From positions 496,001 through 560,000 of the forward strand of contig JAULAW010000005.1 of the NCBI GenBank assembly GCA_032654645.1: DNA of 64,000 bases. Reading direction: 5' to 3'. A program made the position numbers and the translations under genes. Position 1 is the stretch's first letter, and each line of letters begins with the position of its first letter. Positions 32,766 through 40,355 of the stretch are shown here, one piece after another. The notes below the pieces were generated by a model. It did not search any database. It worked only from the letters and a program-made list of their open reading frames with translations, and was not told where the DNA came from. The DNA is from CAITJF01 sp032654645. GTDB taxonomy: Bacteria; Pseudomonadota; Gammaproteobacteria; Burkholderiales; Gallionellaceae.

Positions 32766-34147
32766 GCAATCCGGTTACTTGCGACATCTTCTGCAACATC
32801 ATCGATAACTACGGCGACATCGGCGTGTGCTGGCGGCTGGCGCGGCAACTGGCGCACGAGCACGATGTAGCGGTGCGGCTGTGGGTAGATGATTTGGGCA
32901 GCCTTGCCAAGCTATGCCCTGAGGTGGATGCACAGCTTGCGCAACAGCGTTGCCGCGGCGTGGAAGTCAGACATTGGACGGACGATGTTTTTTGCCCTCT
33001 CTCGGCCTACCGGCCACCCTCTCCCGCTTGCGGGAGAGGGGTTGGGGGAGAGGGTGTCGCGAAAAATGGAAAAATTTCAAGTGTACCCGCAAGGGGTACG
33101 CCGTTGGGTTCCCAGCCGTCAAGCGGCGACCCTTCCGCAGTAATACCCGCCGATCTGGTGATTGAGGCCTTTGCCTGCGAATTGCCGGAGTCCTATGTCG
33201 CGGCGATGATGAATCATGCACGCCAACCTGTATGGATAAACCTTGAATATTTGAGTGCCGAGGATTGGGTAGCGGGCTGCCACAAGCTGCCTTCTCCCCA
33301 TCCGCAATTACCGCTGGTCAAATATTTTTTCTTCCCCGGGTTCTCCCCGCAAACCGGTGGGTTGTTGCTGGAACGTGATTTGCTCGCACGGCGCGATGCG
33401 TTTCAGAACGATGCCGCGCAGAAGCGCAGTTTTTGGCAGTCCATCGGCATGACCATGCCTGATAAGGCAACGCTCAAGGTGTCGCTGTTCGGATATGAAA
33501 ATCCAGAGCTGCAAAGTTTGTTCGATGCCTGGACGCGTGGCAACCAACCTGTGCTGTGCCTTGTGCCGGAAGGCCGCATCTTGCCGCAAGCCGGGCAATA
33601 CTTCGGCGATGCCGCACCGAGCGCAGGCAAAGTTTATGCGAGCGGTAATTTGCAAGTGCGTGTGCTGCCTTTCGTGGAGCAGGAGCGTTACGACGAGCTG
33701 CTGTGGGCGTGCGACTGCAACTTTGTGCGCGGCGAGGATTCCTGCGTGCGTGCGCAGTGGGCGGGCAAGCCTTTTATCTGGCACATCTATCCGCAGCACG
33801 ATGGCGTGCACCTGCAAAAGCTGCGCGCCTTCATGGCGTTGTATTGTGCCGGGCTGCCGCCGGGTGCGGCGCTAGGGCTGCATGGGCTATGGGGTGCGTG
33901 GAATGGCGACCAGGGTTTAGGGAAGGCCGCTTCGAGTGCCAATTCCACGTCTGGCTTGCCGGACAGTGGATTGCCTACCTTTGGTGCAGGCTCAGGACAG
34001 GCCGCTTCGACAGGCTCAGGACAGGCATGGAACGATTTCTGGTTACACGAATCAATTCTGCGGCAACATGCCCATGATTGGGCGCAGGGACTCTCCGGTA
34101 ACAGCCTCGCATTGAATCTGCTGGATTTTTTTCGCAGTATTGCATAG
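32762..34147 (+). CDS. earP: EF-P arginine-32 rhamnosyltransferase EarP, with in-frame repeat insertions
   Basis: 461 aa where about 380 is usual. MSNPVTCDIFCNIIDNYGDIGVCWRLARQLAHEH carries the catalytic Asp region, and RGEDSCVRAQWAGKPFIWHIYPQHDGVHLQKL is the dTDP-rhamnose-binding signature. It transfers rhamnose to Arg32 of EF-P, encoded next door. Extra segments: about 33003-33140 (SPACGRGVGGEG... VPARGTPLGSQPSSG) and about 33916-34030 (GSGQAASTGSGQA), both made of palindromic or tandem repeats that keep the frame. The core motifs lie outside the insertions, so the enzyme may still work. An ATGA overlap with the permease fixes the start. Confidence 0.93.
   Translation: MSNPVTCDIFCNIIDNYGDIGVCWRLARQLAHEHDVAVRLWVDDLGSLAKLCPEVDAQLAQQRCRGVEVRHWTDDVFCPLSAYRPPSPACGRGVGGEGVAKNGKISSVPARGTPLGSQPSSGDPSAVIPADLVIEAFACELPESYVAAMMNHARQPVWINLEYLSAEDWVAGCHKLPSPHPQLPLVKYFFFPGFSPQTGGLLLERDLLARRDAFQNDAAQKRSFWQSIGMTMPDKATLKVSLFGYENPELQSLFDAWTRGNQPVLCLVPEGRILPQAGQYFGDAAPSAGKVYASGNLQVRVLPFVEQERYDELLWACDCNFVRGEDSCVRAQWAGKPFIWHIYPQHDGVHLQKLRAFMALYCAGLPPGAALGLHGLWGAWNGDQGLGKAASSANSTSGLPDSGLPTFGAGSGQAASTGSGQAWNDFWLHESILRQHAHDWAQGLSGNSLALNLLDFFRSIA
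33017..33113. repeat. Palindromic repeats inserted in earP (first site)
   Basis: A perfect palindrome CCCTCTCCCGC-TT-GCGGGAGAGGG at 33017-33040 and a second, GTACCC-GCAAG-GGGTAC, at 33083-33099. The stretch 33086-33113 matches msrB (minus strand, 36892-36919) with two mismatches in 28. Confidence 0.9.
33981..34030. repeat. Tandem repeat inserted in earP (second site)
   Basis: AGGCTCAGGACAGG occurs twice, separated by CCGCTTCGAC. The core CTTCGACAGGCTCAGG (34005-34020) equals the rlmM insertion core at 18285-18300 except for one base. Confidence 0.8.
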
Positions 34148-34184
34148 AATGCGCGGCTTCAGAATTTAGTTAGGCAGGTGAAAC

Positions 34185-34745
34185 ATGAAGATTGCTCAAG
34201 AACTCCGCGCCGGCAACGTGGTGATGGTAAACGACCAGCCGCTGGTGGTGCAGAAAGCCGAATACAGCCGCTCCGGGCGCAGCGGCTCGGTGGTCAAGAT
34301 GAAATTCAAGAATTTGTTGACTGATGCGCCGAGCGAGGCTATTTACCGGGCCGACGATAAATTCGACCAGGTTATTCTGGATCGCAAGGAATGCAGCTAT
34401 TCTTACTTTGCCGATCCGATGTACGTGTTTATGGACGGCGACTACAACCAGTACGAAGTGGAGCAGGACAACCTGGGTGATGCGCTCAATTACATCGAAG
34501 ACGGTATGGCCTGTGAAGTGGTGTTCTACAATGAAAAGGCGATTTCCGTTGAATTGCCCAACACGGTTACGCGCGAAATTGTTTACACCGAGCCCGCCGT
34601 GCGTGGCGACACTTCCGGCAAGGTGATGAAGCCGGCCAAGATCAATACGGGGTTTGAGTTGCCTGTCGCGGCGTTCTGCGAAATCGGCGACAAGATCGAG
34701 ATTGACACACGCACCAATGAATTCAAGAAACGTGTAGCAGCTTGA
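34185..34745 (+). CDS. efp: Elongation factor P
   Basis: 186 aa, three beta-barrel domains. It relieves ribosome stalling at polyproline. The modified residue is Arg32 in YSRSGRSGSVVK, the rhamnosylation type, which agrees with earP immediately upstream. The C-terminal GFELPVAAFCEIGDKIEIDTRTNEF is the standard EF-P signature. A strong hairpin terminator follows at 34763-34793. Confidence 0.98.
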   Translation: MKIAQELRAGNVVMVNDQPLVVQKAEYSRSGRSGSVVKMKFKNLLTDAPSEAIYRADDKFDQVILDRKECSYSYFADPMYVFMDGDYNQYEVEQDNLGDALNYIEDGMACEVVFYNEKAISVELPNTVTREIVYTEPAVRGDTSGKVMKPAKINTGFELPVAAFCEIGDKIEIDTRTNEFKKRVAA

Positions 34746-34762
34746 TTGGTTTTCGCCTCAAG

Positions 34763-34793
34763 CAAAAAAGGCAGCCTTGGCTGCCTTTTTTGC
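34763..34793. terminator. Bidirectional rho-independent terminator between efp and ppiC
   Basis: AAAAAAGGCAGCC-TTGG-CTGCCTTTTTT style hairpin: A-run, stem GGCAG/CTGCC, T-run. It lies between convergent genes and would work in both directions. Confidence 0.9.
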
Positions 34794-34807
34794 TTTTCTG
34801 GATGGGA

Positions 34808-35596
34808 TTACTCGATCTTTGCTTTAGCGCGCAATTCAGCAATCAGTTTTTGCACGGCCTGTTGTTGCATGCGCTGTGCGAGTTGAGGTTTGACTTCCTC
34901 ATAAGAGGGCAGCTTGAGGTCGCGCACGTCTTCCAGCTTGATGATATGCCAGCCGAATTGCGATTGCACCGGCTCGCTTATTTGTCCCTTGTTTAGTTTC
35001 ATCAGCGCATCGCCAAAAGGTTTTACATACGCGCTGGGGATGTTGCCAACGGCAATCCATCCCAAATCTCCGCCATGTTCTTTGGATCCAGTGTCCTTGG
35101 AGCTGTCTTTCGCCAGCTTGTCGAACTTGCCGCCTTTTTTCAGTTTGGCAGCAATGGATTTTGCTTCGCTTTCCTTATCCACCAGGATGTGGCGCACACT
35201 GTATTCCTTGCTTCCGAGGTTGTTCTTCAGGCTTTCATACCCCTCTGTGAGATCCTTTTCAGCGACCGGGTGGGTCTTCACATAGTCTTGCACAAATGCG
35301 CCTACCAGTACCTGCTGCCTGGATAATTCCAGCAACTGCATGGTTTCGGATTGTTTGTCCAGATTTTGGTTGACTGCTTCCTGTGAAATCAATTCGATGT
35401 TGATCAGGTCATCGCGGATGGCCTTGCGCAGTTCCGGAGTGTCCGGCTGGCCTTGTGCCACAACAGCCTTGACGCGCAGGTCCACGCGCTCCTGGGGAAT
35501 GGATACCGTGGTAGCAGATTTGTTTTCGGCATAAACCGGGTTTACAGCAATGGCGCCCAGGATGGTGAGAGTGGCAAGTTTGAAAATTCTTGGCAT
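34808..35596 (-). CDS. Periplasmic PpiC-type peptidyl-prolyl isomerase
   Basis: 262 aa. Signal peptide (MPRIFKLATLTILGAIAVNPVYA), an N-terminal helical chaperone part, then a parvulin domain: YSVRHILVDKESEAKSIAAKLKKGGKFDKLAKDSSKDTGSKEHGGDLGWI ... QSQFGWHIIKLED. It helps fold exported proteins. It ends against the efp terminator and is last of a minus-strand run with bolA, yciI and yciB. Confidence 0.9.
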   Translation of the reverse strand: MPRIFKLATLTILGAIAVNPVYAENKSATTVSIPQERVDLRVKAVVAQGQPDTPELRKAIRDDLINIELISQEAVNQNLDKQSETMQLLELSRQQVLVGAFVQDYVKTHPVAEKDLTEGYESLKNNLGSKEYSVRHILVDKESEAKSIAAKLKKGGKFDKLAKDSSKDTGSKEHGGDLGWIAVGNIPSAYVKPFGDALMKLNKGQISEPVQSQFGWHIIKLEDVRDLKLPSYEEVKPQLAQRMQQQAVQKLIAELRAKAKIE

Positions 35597-35620
35597 AGTG
35601 TCCTCGTAAAAAATTAATAA

Positions 35621-35884
35621 TTACAGTTCTTCTGGCGTGCAGGCTGTTATATGCAACGCGTGTATATCGTGTTTCATCATCTCCCCGAGCGCGAAATATA
35701 CCATACGGTGCCTTGCCACGGTAGGCTTGCCGGCGAATTGCGGCGACACGATTTTGAGTTGGTAATGCCCGCCGCCGTTGCGTGCGCCAGCGTGGCCCGC
35801 ATGTTTATGGCTGTCATCGGCGATCTCGATTTGTACGGGGCGCAATGATGCCAACCGCGCGCGCATTTGATCGATATGGTTCAT
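35621..35884 (-). CDS. bolA: BolA-family protein
   Basis: About 87 aa. MNHIDQMRARLASLRPVQIEIADDSHKHAGHAG... GGHYQLKIVSPQFAGKPTVARHRMVYFALGEMMKHDIHALHI is a complete BolA domain with the conserved SHKHAGH histidines. BolA proteins bind monothiol glutaredoxins and [2Fe-2S] clusters. The start at 35884 overlaps the yciI stop (ATGA). Confidence 0.92.
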   Translation of the reverse strand: MNHIDQMRARLASLRPVQIEIADDSHKHAGHAGARNGGGHYQLKIVSPQFAGKPTVARHRMVYFALGEMMKHDIHALHITACTPEEL

Positions 35885-36183
35885 GCCGGGAAAACTTTCC
35901 TGAAGGGTTTGACCGCAACTTGTGCGTACACTCCCGCAGCCACATAAGGGTCGGCCTGCGCCCAAGCCTCGGCGTCTTGCAGCGAAGCGAATTCCGCCAC
36001 GATCAGGCTGCCGGAAAAACCCGCAGCACCGGGATCGTTCGCATCCACGGCGGGGAAGGGGCCAGCCATGATCAAACGGCCTTTCTCCTGCAAGGCTTGC
36101 AGCCGCGCCACATGCGCGGGGCGCGCGGCCATGCGGATGGCCAGGCTGTTAGCCAAGTCCTGGCCGATGATGGCATACAGCAT
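35881..36183 (-). CDS. yciI: YciI-family protein
   Basis: 100 aa. MLYAIIGQDLANSLAIRMAARPAHVARLQALQEKGRLIMAGPFPA ... SGSLIVAEFASLQDAEAWAQADPYVAAGVYAQVAVKPFRKVF has the family histidine (RPAHVARL) and DPY. A ferredoxin-like fold; the cellular role is not known. It is coupled by ATGA overlaps to yciB upstream and bolA downstream. Confidence 0.92.
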   Translation of the reverse strand: MLYAIIGQDLANSLAIRMAARPAHVARLQALQEKGRLIMAGPFPAVDANDPGAAGFSGSLIVAEFASLQDAEAWAQADPYVAAGVYAQVAVKPFRKVFPA

Positions 36184-36725
36184 CAGTTATTTTCCTTTTC
36201 TTCGTCCACATATTTCGACAGCGCCAAGGCTTGCAGCACCACGAACACCAGCATCATGCCGGTCGCGCCAAACAGCTTGAAGTTGACCCAGGTATCGGTG
36301 GAATAATTAAACGCGACATACAGGTTGACCACGCCGAGAACTGAAAAGAACAAGCTCCAGCTCAAGTTGACGCGGTTCCAAACCCTGATCGGGAGCGTGA
36401 GTTTTTCCTGCATCAGTGTGCGCATGAGGTTTTTCTTGAACAGCAGATTGGAAAGCAGCAGTGCGGCAGCGAACACCCAATACAGGATGGTGGGTTTCCA
36501 TTTGATGAAGGTTTCATCGTGCAGCAGCAGCGTCGCACCACCGAACACGGCGATGATGCAGAAACTTACCCACAGCATGGTGTCTACTTTGCCACGCCGC
36601 CACTTGGACCATGCGACTTGCGCGATAGTGGCGGCAATCGCGGTGGCAGTGGCGGCGTAGATTCCGAAAAATTTAAAGGCGGCAAAGAACAGGATGACGG
36701 GAAAAAGGTCGAACAGCAGTTTCAT
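36183..36725 (-). CDS. yciB: Inner-membrane septation protein A (YciB/IspZ)
   Basis: 180 aa with about five membrane segments: KLLFDLFPVILFFAAFKFFGIYAATATAIAA at the start and the conserved ...WVNFKLFGATGMMLVFVVLQALALSKYV at the end. It is linked to cell-envelope and division machinery. First of the yciB-yciI-bolA-ppiC run. Confidence 0.95.
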   Translation of the reverse strand: MKLLFDLFPVILFFAAFKFFGIYAATATAIAATIAQVAWSKWRRGKVDTMLWVSFCIIAVFGGATLLLHDETFIKWKPTILYWVFAAALLLSNLLFKKNLMRTLMQEKLTLPIRVWNRVNLSWSLFFSVLGVVNLYVAFNYSTDTWVNFKLFGATGMMLVFVVLQALALSKYVDEEKENN

Positions 36726-36728
36726 GGC

Positions 36729-37181
36729 TTATTTTCTGTCCAATGCAAGTGAAGTGGAGTTGATGCAGAAACGCAGTTTGGTGGGCCGTGGGCCGTCCTC
36801 GAATAGGTGTCCGAGATGGGCATCGCATTTTGCGCAGCGCGCCTCTATGCGTTCCATTCCATGACTGCGATAGGGTGATGCCGCAGGCATCGGGAACCCA
36901 TCGGCGTCCCCCTTGCGGGGGTTGTTGTCGGGCACCAGTTTCACTGCGTATTCGTTGGTTGCCTGCCAGAAACTCGGCCAGCCGGAGCCGGAATCGAACT
37001 TTGATTCGGAATCAAACACGGCACTACCGCAACATACGCAGCGATAAATCCCCGCATCATGGCAATCCCAATACAACCCGGTGAATGGCGCTTCGGTGCC
37101 GCATTGGCGGCACACATGGTATTGTTCCGGCGTGAGCTTATCGAGCCATTCGGCGTCAGATTTTTTGATGGATACGGTCAT
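36729..37181 (-). CDS. msrB: Peptide-methionine (R)-S-oxide reductase MsrB with an in-frame repeat insertion
   Basis: 150 aa. Zinc pairs CVCC and CAKC, the FDSGSGWPSFW block and the catalytic Cys in RFCINSTSL are present. Between WPSFW and SHGMERIEARC the usual short link is replaced by about 20 extra residues (PDNNPRKGDADGFPMPAASPYR) encoded by a repeat shared with earP. The start at 37181 (MTVSIKKSD) fits the family; the frame is open to 37232. Confidence 0.93.
   Translation of the reverse strand: MTVSIKKSDAEWLDKLTPEQYHVCRQCGTEAPFTGLYWDCHDAGIYRCVCCGSAVFDSESKFDSGSGWPSFWQATNEYAVKLVPDNNPRKGDADGFPMPAASPYRSHGMERIEARCAKCDAHLGHLFEDGPRPTKLRFCINSTSLALDRK
36892..36919. repeat. Repeat inserted in msrB, shared with earP
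   Basis: 28 bases match earP 33086-33113 in reverse orientation with two mismatches (CCCGCAAGGGG.ACGCCG.TGGGTTCCC). Confidence 0.9.
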
Positions 37182-37188
37182 AAGGTGA

Positions 37189-38607
37189 CTACAGAACCTC
37201 GCCTGCATAATCGGCCAAACGCGAACGCTCACCGCGCATCAGGGTGACGTGCCCGCTGTGCGCCCAGCCTTTGAAACGGTCCACCACATAAGTCAGGCCG
37301 GAGCTGCCTTCGGTGAGGTAGGGCGTGTCTATTTGCGCAATGTTGCCCAGGCACACCACCTTGGTGCCGGGGCCGGCGCGCGTGATCAGCGTCTTCATCT
37401 GCTTTGGGGTGAGGTTCTGCGCCTCGTCGATGATCAGGTACTTGTTGATGAAGGTGCGGCCGCGCATGAAGTTGAGCGACTTCACTTTAATCCGCGAACG
37501 GATCAGGTCGCGCGTCGCGGCGCGCCCCCATTCACCGCCATCGTCATCGGACTTGTTGAGCACATCCAGGTTATCGTCCAGTGCACCCATCCACGGTGTC
37601 ATTTTCTCTTCCTCGGTGCCCGGCAAAAATCCGATGTCCTCGCCCACCGGCACGGTGACGCGGGTGATGATGATCTCCGAATACAGCTTCCGTTCCAGTG
37701 TCTGCATCAGCCCGGCGGCCAGCGTCAGCAACGTCTTGCCAGTGCCCGCCTGGCCGAGCAGGGTGACGAAATCAATTTCAGGGTTCATCAGCAGGTTGAG
37801 CACAAAATTCTGCTCGCGGTTGCGCGCTGTAATGCCCCAGATGGCATTTTTGTGGTGAGTGTAATCGGTCAGCGTGCGCAACGTGGCGGCGTTGCCTTCC
37901 TGTGCGGTCACCACAGCATAAAACGGGTTGCCACCGTTTTCCTGATACACGAACTGGTTTACCAGCAAATCGCGGCACAGCGGCCCATTGATGTTGTAAA
38001 AAGTATGGCCGTCTTGCAAGCCTGACTTCATGTCCTTGCCATTCTTATCCCAGAAGTCCTGCGGCAATGCCAGCACGCCGGTGTAAAGCAGGTCGGTGTC
38101 TTCCAGCACCTTGTCGTTGAAATAATCCTGCGCGGACAGGCCCAGCGCGCGCGCCTTGATGCGCATGTTGATGTCCTTGCTGACCAGGATCACCGCGCGT
38201 TTGGGCTGCTGCTTTTGCAGGAAAATAACCACGCCGAGAATGGCATTGTCGGCCTTGCCATGCTCCAGCGTGGGCGGCAACTCGTGGTTGATGAACTCGG
38301 TTTGCAGGAACAGGCGCCCGGTGGCGGCCCCGCTGTTTTGCGCCTGCAGCGGGATGCCTTGCCCGATGTCGTGCGCGGTCTCGCTGACTATCGTATCGAG
38401 GAAACGGCTGGCCTGGCGCGCATTGCGCGCGACTTCGGACATGCCCTTCTTGCCGTTGTCCAGCTCTTCCAGCACGAACATGGGCAGGTAAACGTCATGC
38501 TCCTCGAAGCGGAACAGGCTGGTGGGGTCGTGCATCAGCACATTGGTGTCCAGCACGAAAAGCTTGGTGGCGGCATTCGGGGCGGAAGATGTCTTGCGGG
38601 CTTGCAT
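37189..38607 (-). CDS. PhoH-family PIN-ATPase
   Basis: About 472 aa. N-terminal PIN domain (LFVLDTNVLMHDP... VSKDINMRIKARALG) and C-terminal PhoH ATPase (VTLLGQAGTGKTLLTLAAGL Walker A; YLIIDEAQNLTPKQMKTLITRAG Walker B; GDIAQID-like GNIAQIDTPYL). PhoH2/YlaK-type proteins combine an RNase-like domain with a helicase-like ATPase. The start at 38607 (MQARKTSS) is preferred over the longer frame to 38685. Confidence 0.93.
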   Translation of the reverse strand: MQARKTSSAPNAATKLFVLDTNVLMHDPTSLFRFEEHDVYLPMFVLEELDNGKKGMSEVARNARQASRFLDTIVSETAHDIGQGIPLQAQNSGAATGRLFLQTEFINHELPPTLEHGKADNAILGVVIFLQKQQPKRAVILVSKDINMRIKARALGLSAQDYFNDKVLEDTDLLYTGVLALPQDFWDKNGKDMKSGLQDGHTFYNINGPLCRDLLVNQFVYQENGGNPFYAVVTAQEGNAATLRTLTDYTHHKNAIWGITARNREQNFVLNLLMNPEIDFVTLLGQAGTGKTLLTLAAGLMQTLERKLYSEIIITRVTVPVGEDIGFLPGTEEEKMTPWMGALDDNLDVLNKSDDDGGEWGRAATRDLIRSRIKVKSLNFMRGRTFINKYLIIDEAQNLTPKQMKTLITRAGPGTKVVCLGNIAQIDTPYLTEGSSGLTYVVDRFKGWAHSGHVTLMRGERSRLADYAGEVL

Positions 38608-38621
38608 AATGTTCCTTGGGC

Positions 38622-39074
38622 TTATAGGGGCTGAACGAATTCCAGTACTTCCTGGGCGTGGCCGTCGGCCTTGATGCCGCGCCATTCGCGACGCAACACA
38701 CCACGCTTGTCGAGCACGAAGGTGCTTCGCTCAATGCCGCGTACCTGTTTGCCGTACATGTTTTTCAGCTTGATCACGCCAAATTGTTCACACACCGTTT
38801 CTTCGGTATCGGAAAGCAGGGCGAACGGCAGGTCAAACCTGGCCTTGAAATTTTCGTGCGACTTGATGCTGTCGCGCGAAATGCCCACTACCTCGCAACC
38901 GGCTTTCTGGAACTCCGCGTACAGGTCGCGGAATTGCTGGCTCTCGGTGGTGCATCCAGGCGTGTTGTCCTTCGGGTAAAAATAAATCACCAGCAATTTG
39001 CCGTGTGCGGCAGTGAGGTTGAAAGTTACTCCGCCGGTGGCGGGCAGAGTGAAGTCTGGAACTTGGTCGGGCAT
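38622..39074 (-). CDS. bcp: Thioredoxin-dependent peroxiredoxin Bcp
   Basis: 150 aa. The peroxidatic Cys is in YFYPKDNTPGCTTESQQFRDLY; a second Cys (GCEVVGIS) five residues into the next helix region suits an atypical 2-Cys form. It reduces hydrogen and organic peroxides. The ATG at 39074 overlaps the mnmH stop (ATGA). It lies 14 bases upstream of phoH. Confidence 0.95.
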   Translation of the reverse strand: MPDQVPDFTLPATGGVTFNLTAAHGKLLVIYFYPKDNTPGCTTESQQFRDLYAEFQKAGCEVVGISRDSIKSHENFKARFDLPFALLSDTEETVCEQFGVIKLKNMYGKQVRGIERSTFVLDKRGVLRREWRGIKADGHAQEVLEFVQPL

Positions 39075-40159
39075 CAAAACTCCTGTGAATTGTTGCCATT
39101 GTTGACAAAATTGTCGGGCATGGCAAGCGCTTCTTCAGCCAGCCGGTTGAAATCCTGTCCGTTCAAGTTGTTAAGGACGAGGACATGCGCACTGTCGTAA
39201 TTCGCATAATTCCTGTGTATGGATTTATTGTAGGCGGGGTCGTAATGCAGTTCCAGCAGTTCGGCGATGAATTCGTCCCATGCTTGCGCCTTGCACAGCG
39301 AGTGCCAGTGCGCCAGCAGCTCGCTGGAATACATTCCCTGCAGGCGGTCGAGGTTTGCCGCGAGCAAATCCGGCGCACCCAGAAAATGCGCATAGTCCTC
39401 GCGCAGCAGCGCCACACGCACCGCAACCGGGCTTTCCAGGCGAATACATGGGCTGCTCCACATGGCCAGAATGAGCGTATCGGGAACACGGAGCGCACCG
39501 ATCTTTTTGCTTTCTGACTCGACATAAACCGGCAGTGCGGGATCGAAAAACTCCAGCCTTGACAGCAACTGGCTATCGAAGCTTTTTTGCGAGGGCTGCG
39601 CCTCGCCCGGCATATCGCCCAGCACCGAGCCGCGATGCCGTGCGATTTCTTCCAGATCCAGCACCTGCGCGCCCGCCTGTTGCAACGCGGTGAGCAGGCG
39701 GCTCTTGCCACTGCCGGCCAGTCCGCACAGCACGCGAAAGGAGAATTTTTCCGGTAATGTTTGGAGTTGTTGCAATACATGATGGCGATAACTTTTGTAG
39801 CCACCATCGAGCCGCTCGGCGGCAAAACCGATCTGGCGCAGGATGTGCGTCATTGCGCCGCTGCGCTGGCCACCGCGCCAGCAGTAGATCAGCGGGTGCC
39901 ATGACTTGGGTTTGTCCAGCCACTTGTATTCAAGATGGTGTGCAATGTTGCGCGCGACCAGCGCCGCGCCGATCTTCTTGGCCTCAAACGGCGATTGCTG
40001 GTATAGCGTGCCGACGCGTATGCGCTCCGCATCACTCAGCACCGGGTAATTGATCGCACCGGGGATATGATCTTCGGCATATTCGGATGGCGAGCGCACA
40101 TCCACAATCTCGCTAAATTCGTGCAGTTGCGCTACGGTTGCCAGCCCTGAATATTTCAC
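39074..40159 (-). CDS. mnmH: tRNA 2-selenouridine synthase
   Basis: 361 aa (also called SelU/YbbB). The N-terminal rhodanese domain has the active Cys in YCWRGGQRSGAM; the C-terminal P-loop domain has LCGLAGSGKSRLL. It converts 2-thiouridine at the wobble position of some tRNAs to 2-selenouridine with selenophosphate, which selD in this window supplies. It heads a coupled run with bcp and phoH. The 196-base gap to hpnE shows nothing I can name. Confidence 0.95.
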   Translation of the reverse strand: MKYSGLATVAQLHEFSEIVDVRSPSEYAEDHIPGAINYPVLSDAERIRVGTLYQQSPFEAKKIGAALVARNIAHHLEYKWLDKPKSWHPLIYCWRGGQRSGAMTHILRQIGFAAERLDGGYKSYRHHVLQQLQTLPEKFSFRVLCGLAGSGKSRLLTALQQAGAQVLDLEEIARHRGSVLGDMPGEAQPSQKSFDSQLLSRLEFFDPALPVYVESESKKIGALRVPDTLILAMWSSPCIRLESPVAVRVALLREDYAHFLGAPDLLAANLDRLQGMYSSELLAHWHSLCKAQAWDEFIAELLELHYDPAYNKSIHRNYANYDSAHVLVLNNLNGQDFNRLAEEALAMPDNFVNNGNNSQEF

Positions 40160-40355
40160 TGATACCTACTTTGGAACATGATGACAAAAGCGGATTATAT
40201 GTGTCTTGCACCTGGAACTGGAGAAAGCGTGTTTTGCAATTTACAGGATTAAATTCGATGTGGTCATTGGCCCTGATCCATGGGCTATCATTTGTTGGAT
40301 GATCTGGTGGTGAACCCGGATTTGTCTGTGCATCATTAAAGGCTGTTGGGTTACT

